Source: Craspedostauros australis
Lineage: Eukaryota; Bacillariophyta; Bacillariophyceae; Mastogloiales; Achnanthaceae
Direction: 5' to 3'
DNA length: 64,000 nt
Assembly: GCA_026770025.1 (NCBI GenBank)
Contig: JAMXDE010000007.1
Location: 868,001-932,000, forward strand
The notes below the pieces were generated by a model that was not told the DNA's origin, searched no databases, and saw nothing but the letters and a program-made list of their open reading frames with translations. This document shows, piece by piece, positions 62,001 through 64,000 of the stretch. The translations under genes were made by a program, and so were the position numbers. Numbering within the stretch: position 1 is the stretch's first letter; each line of letters begins with the position of its first letter.

Positions 62001-64000
62001 AAGCCGTTCTGAACGACATGGACTTTGAGATCGTCGAGAAGCTCCTGGGCATGGCAGTCCCGGACTATGGTGCGCAATACCTGGACCAAGGCCAAAGCCT
62101 CGAGGGCATCACGTTACAGGACGTCGCCAGTCCCCGGCCGAAGGCCCTGTTCCACAGCTTCTCGCACTTCCTTGGCAAGTTCGAATTCCCCACTGAGCGC
62201 GATGGAGTTCTGTTGCATCGCAGCAACGACAACAGCACCGTCCTCGTGCGAGCGGTGGAGCACGTCATTGCGACGGAGTCATTCCGCGAAGGCAAGAAGC
62301 TTGCCCCAGGCACGGCAGAGGAGGCCATCTGGAGTCACGGCGAGGCTGAGCGCGATGAAGATGATTACATGGAATCCAAATTCGAGCTAGGCAGAAGGCG
62401 CGTCTACTTCAAATTCATGAAGCACCCTGATGCGTACGAGAATGAGGTGCAGTGCCGCAAGCAGCTGAGCATGGACAGCGCAGATGGAAGGACCGATGGT
62501 GACGGCAGCAATCGCAATGGCAACGGCAACCTGCTCGTGCCGTTGCGTCAGAAGTACAGCTTCTTCGGCGATACCAACGCAGACAAGCGGTACAAGCACG
62601 ATGCCTCCGACGAACGCTTCAACATGCTTCACTTCCTCGGCAACGAGTCCATCTGCCTCACGGATTACCCGTACGCCCTCGTCTTCCCACATTCCGAGGA
62701 GGGTGATCTATTCGACTACTTCTACCATCACGGCGTGGAGGACATGGATGAAGTGGCAGATATCGCAGCGCAGGTCGCGCGCACTCTGCAGCTCATGCAT
62801 ACGAAGCGCGTCATCCATGGCAACGTCTCCATGCGCACCATCTTCATGGTGCCACGTGTTGAGGATACGCAACGATCGTGGGCCATGTCCGACTTTTCCA
62901 ACTCGAGCCAGCTCAGAGGCGGACAGCCAGCATTCTCCGGCAGCATCTCGCATGATGGATCGGCGCAGTTCTCAACATCCACCCTGCCACCGGAGATGTT
63001 CGTCAAGCTGACAGCGGGAGAATCCAGGATGTACCATGCCTACTGGGAGGCTGTGAAGGAACAGTACGACGTCGAGGTTGATCAAACCGTGGTGACGCCG
63101 CGTGTGGACATTGAAACAGGCAGCACATACGTGGTCCGGTGCCACTACGTTCCCAAGGAGGAGTACAGCGCTGCAGGCAAACCCCAGGACAAGAAGAAGC
63201 TGCCCGAACTTCCGTACAAGCTGCTGCCAACCCGCGAGAGCATCGACATTTGGTGCTTCGGCCAAGTGCTGTACGCTCTGTGCACGGGTGGACGGCCGCT
63301 GTTCCCGTTGAACACGAAGAGCCTTCAGCTGCTGGATTACGTCGACATCAATGGGTGGACCGACGAGAAGGCCACTTCGCTGATCACGGAGCACGTGAAG
63401 GACCCGCTGGCGCAGGACCTGCTGCTGCAGCTGCTGTCATGCTACGAGAACCGATCGACTCTGAAGATGGAGGCAATCCTTAAGCACCCATTCCTCAGGA
63501 ATGCCGGCAGAAGCGGCAGAGACGATGACGATGATGACGACTACTACGGTGCCTTCAGCAGCACGAACCCAGCCCAGGATGCGGCTGCAAAGCGCATCAT
63601 CGAACGCCGAACGCAGGCCACGATGAAGCAGCGACGATGGCGCCAGACCGTGATCACAGAACGGGCAGAGACCGACTGGTTGCAGCAGCGCACAGCCTCC
63701 ATCAACTGCTGGAACTTCAAGACGCTGTGTCGCATCAACTTCTCGGCAACGGAGATGGTGAAAGCCCACCTGGGCCGCCAGACGGAAGCGCTGGCGATGC
63801 CGTGCGGCATCATCATTCTGCCGTACAAGCTATCGGCGAAGAACAAGAAGGGCATGCTGGCACCGACGTCGAAGAAGGACGTGGAACGCTCGGAACGCAT
63901 GGGGACGTTGCTGCTTTCGCTGGCGAGGGTGTGCTCGTTTGCCGTCCATGTGACGGAGACGATAGCCTCGGGCGAAGGTCCGTGGACCGCAAGGCACCTG
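59090..64000 (+). CDS. Ankyrin-repeat protein with C-terminal pseudokinase domain (3' end outside the window)
   Basis: One uninterrupted frame of 1637 codons from the ATG at 59090 to the window edge. Residues about 75-700 hold at least seven ankyrin-type repeats in diatom style: TPLRIACKAAPAQIIGAL, IPLHWACRRPSDNAETNK, LPLHYAVMQGASKDTIKALL, MPLHWACHLI, LPIHAALRVATAPQIIRMLI, YPLHYASENQASLEIVKILC, TPLHIVVAFDA. Residues about 780-920 form a Lys/Arg-rich then acidic Ser/Tyr linker (DESDVDEEYYSSGESEYNSQ). A protein-kinase-like domain spans about 1060-1480. The VxxK lysine is kept (VYFKFMK, Lys1108), as are PPE (about 1300) and the F-helix DIWCFG. The catalytic loop reads HGNVSMRTI (His1243) in place of HRDLKxxN, and DFG reads DFS (Asp1268). 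The catalytic Asp and the Asn ligand are therefore missing, and it is probably a pseudokinase scaffold. A helical, basic tail continues past the edge. Confidence 0.85.
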   Translation, partial: MRYTGNLHKLIDVANASRDSRSKWAHVLHYLEGHTVAHTNHENPPHDSPLPPFTAPSVELEAELFDLQGPKRDETPLRIACKAAPAQIIGALCHLAPEAARVEDSRCRIPLHWACRRPSDNAETNKVLKILILAYPEGLLQRDDGGRTPLHWLFWYHAPTRTPKVVEMFAHSLHPNDLADVKQPRLGIDDRWPLPEVPQTGGDVPENAYIIADARHGVLPLHYAVMQGASKDTIKALLHAYPASKMCKDRKGRTPLAWYLGAGHLIDSRKHVCGETNDPNAPPWWEMKLSTKVIQMLLSSRAARTQDDTGRMPLHWACHLIARSQYAKSHGCLALKAVQLILDNYADVLTCKDKEGRTPLQLFFDVVVALQKQDFERDFGNQTLRDNIDLKLGGPVAWDPPSQLIELLLKSPESDGHEVSYRTDHERPVSAAAIEDTVGALPIHAALRVATAPQIIRMLIQANPTSLVHTSEEVLQTPLVHALKSPYTAPLQSHETIDLLMQAYVTSRHGTFMDGRLALKMEDSAGKYPLHYASENQASLEIVKILCEKFPRAAMFQSSDGDLPLHGLLSKANLFEPPESGIATGASLAQSMAFLSDKEIAWKKELEKVQRSVIDVLVQPLIESEQHLKIGSSAHGMTPLHIVVAFDAVSYETVYRMLDTCPATAGMITTAEGYNFSCMDLHELRKKDSDDIDQWNAMRELLFAFCPTIDAWRSKDDLLEACVKLIRQEAETNSSFHLDRLGSIQDKKDGALSIAETLSSIAPPEIDTAYRPKQKLPGVISPSKSAALSPGAAEPSSRKKYQRKQRPRKRPEPKFEVHKSIYDDDNFVGSYEVSDNSDESDVDEEYYSSGESEYNSQDEEDTFFDRSIIHNGSSMETGSWAGSVQQNQSMGSRKKSQQSGSSMPKMIVESPAHFEEKKMEEDAAAMKPMDLRSALSDSNNLLSDVAMRLWTFFVLYNNKKKPEDNYLRQVEAVLNDMDFEIVEKLLGMAVPDYGAQYLDQGQSLEGITLQDVASPRPKALFHSFSHFLGKFEFPTERDGVLLHRSNDNSTVLVRAVEHVIATESFREGKKLAPGTAEEAIWSHGEAERDEDDYMESKFELGRRRVYFKFMKHPDAYENEVQCRKQLSMDSADGRTDGDGSNRNGNGNLLVPLRQKYSFFGDTNADKRYKHDASDERFNMLHFLGNESICLTDYPYALVFPHSEEGDLFDYFYHHGVEDMDEVADIAAQVARTLQLMHTKRVIHGNVSMRTIFMVPRVEDTQRSWAMSDFSNSSQLRGGQPAFSGSISHDGSAQFSTSTLPPEMFVKLTAGESRMYHAYWEAVKEQYDVEVDQTVVTPRVDIETGSTYVVRCHYVPKEEYSAAGKPQDKKKLPELPYKLLPTRESIDIWCFGQVLYALCTGGRPLFPLNTKSLQLLDYVDINGWTDEKATSLITEHVKDPLAQDLLLQLLSCYENRSTLKMEAILKHPFLRNAGRSGRDDDDDDDYYGAFSSTNPAQDAAAKRIIERRTQATMKQRRWRQTVITERAETDWLQQRTASINCWNFKTLCRINFSATEMVKAHLGRQTEALAMPCGIIILPYKLSAKNKKGMLAPTSKKDVERSERMGTLLLSLARVCSFAVHVTETIASGEGPWTARHL

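Overview
The window is eukaryotic nuclear DNA, most likely from a diatom or another stramenopile alga (inference, no database used). The reasons are: spliceosomal GT-AG introns of about 100-320 bp at low density; a secreted protein of GKGD and PTDTTVPS-type repeats of the kind common in diatom genomes; a YTPQERRACWY-type protein; a diatom-style ankyrin series (PLHxA ... AYPxA ... GRTPLH); and mobile elements built around a tyrosine recombinase and a Harbinger-like transposase. Genes lie on both strands and are separated by several kilobases in places. There are no operons.

Layout. 1-7.5 kb: one very large repetitive secreted protein on the minus strand (1249-7464). 7.5-11.5 kb: no convincing gene. 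11.5-19.1 kb: a tyrosine-recombinase retrotransposon with gag-like ORF, reverse transcriptase/RNase H and tyrosine recombinase, nearly intact. 20-27.5 kb: a second mobile and repeat-rich block with a broken Harbinger-type transposase (minus), a 1.5 kb satellite-like block with 60-bp and 48-bp tandem repeats, a divergently oriented unknown gene (plus), and a 1034-bp foldback inverted-repeat element inserted in that gene's reading frame. 29-46.6 kb: the most gene-dense cellular part, with an unknown two-exon protein, a mitochondrial AFG3/FtsH-type AAA metalloprotease, a tandem pair of small paralogues, an HMG-box protein, a three-repeat Myb protein, a thioredoxin-like [2Fe-2S] ferredoxin protein and a basic Ser/Arg-rich protein. 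46.6-53 kb: essentially no convincing gene. 53-64 kb: a YTPQERRACW-family protein, an ion-channel-like protein with a voltage-sensor region but no pore, and, running off the right edge, a 1637+ residue ankyrin-repeat/pseudokinase protein.

The cellular genes do not form a recognisable pathway. They cover mitochondrial protein quality control, chromatin and transcription (HMG box, Myb), a redox protein, a membrane protein and signalling scaffolds. A shared property is an A/C-rich leader with CAA or CAAC repeats directly upstream of many start codons. The most unusual items are the foldback element splitting an otherwise frame-continuous gene, the satellite array between a transposase and a divergent ORF, the ankyrin-pseudokinase fusion, the HMG box and the AAA protease that each carry a long low-complexity insertion inside a conserved domain, and the pore-less channel-like protein.
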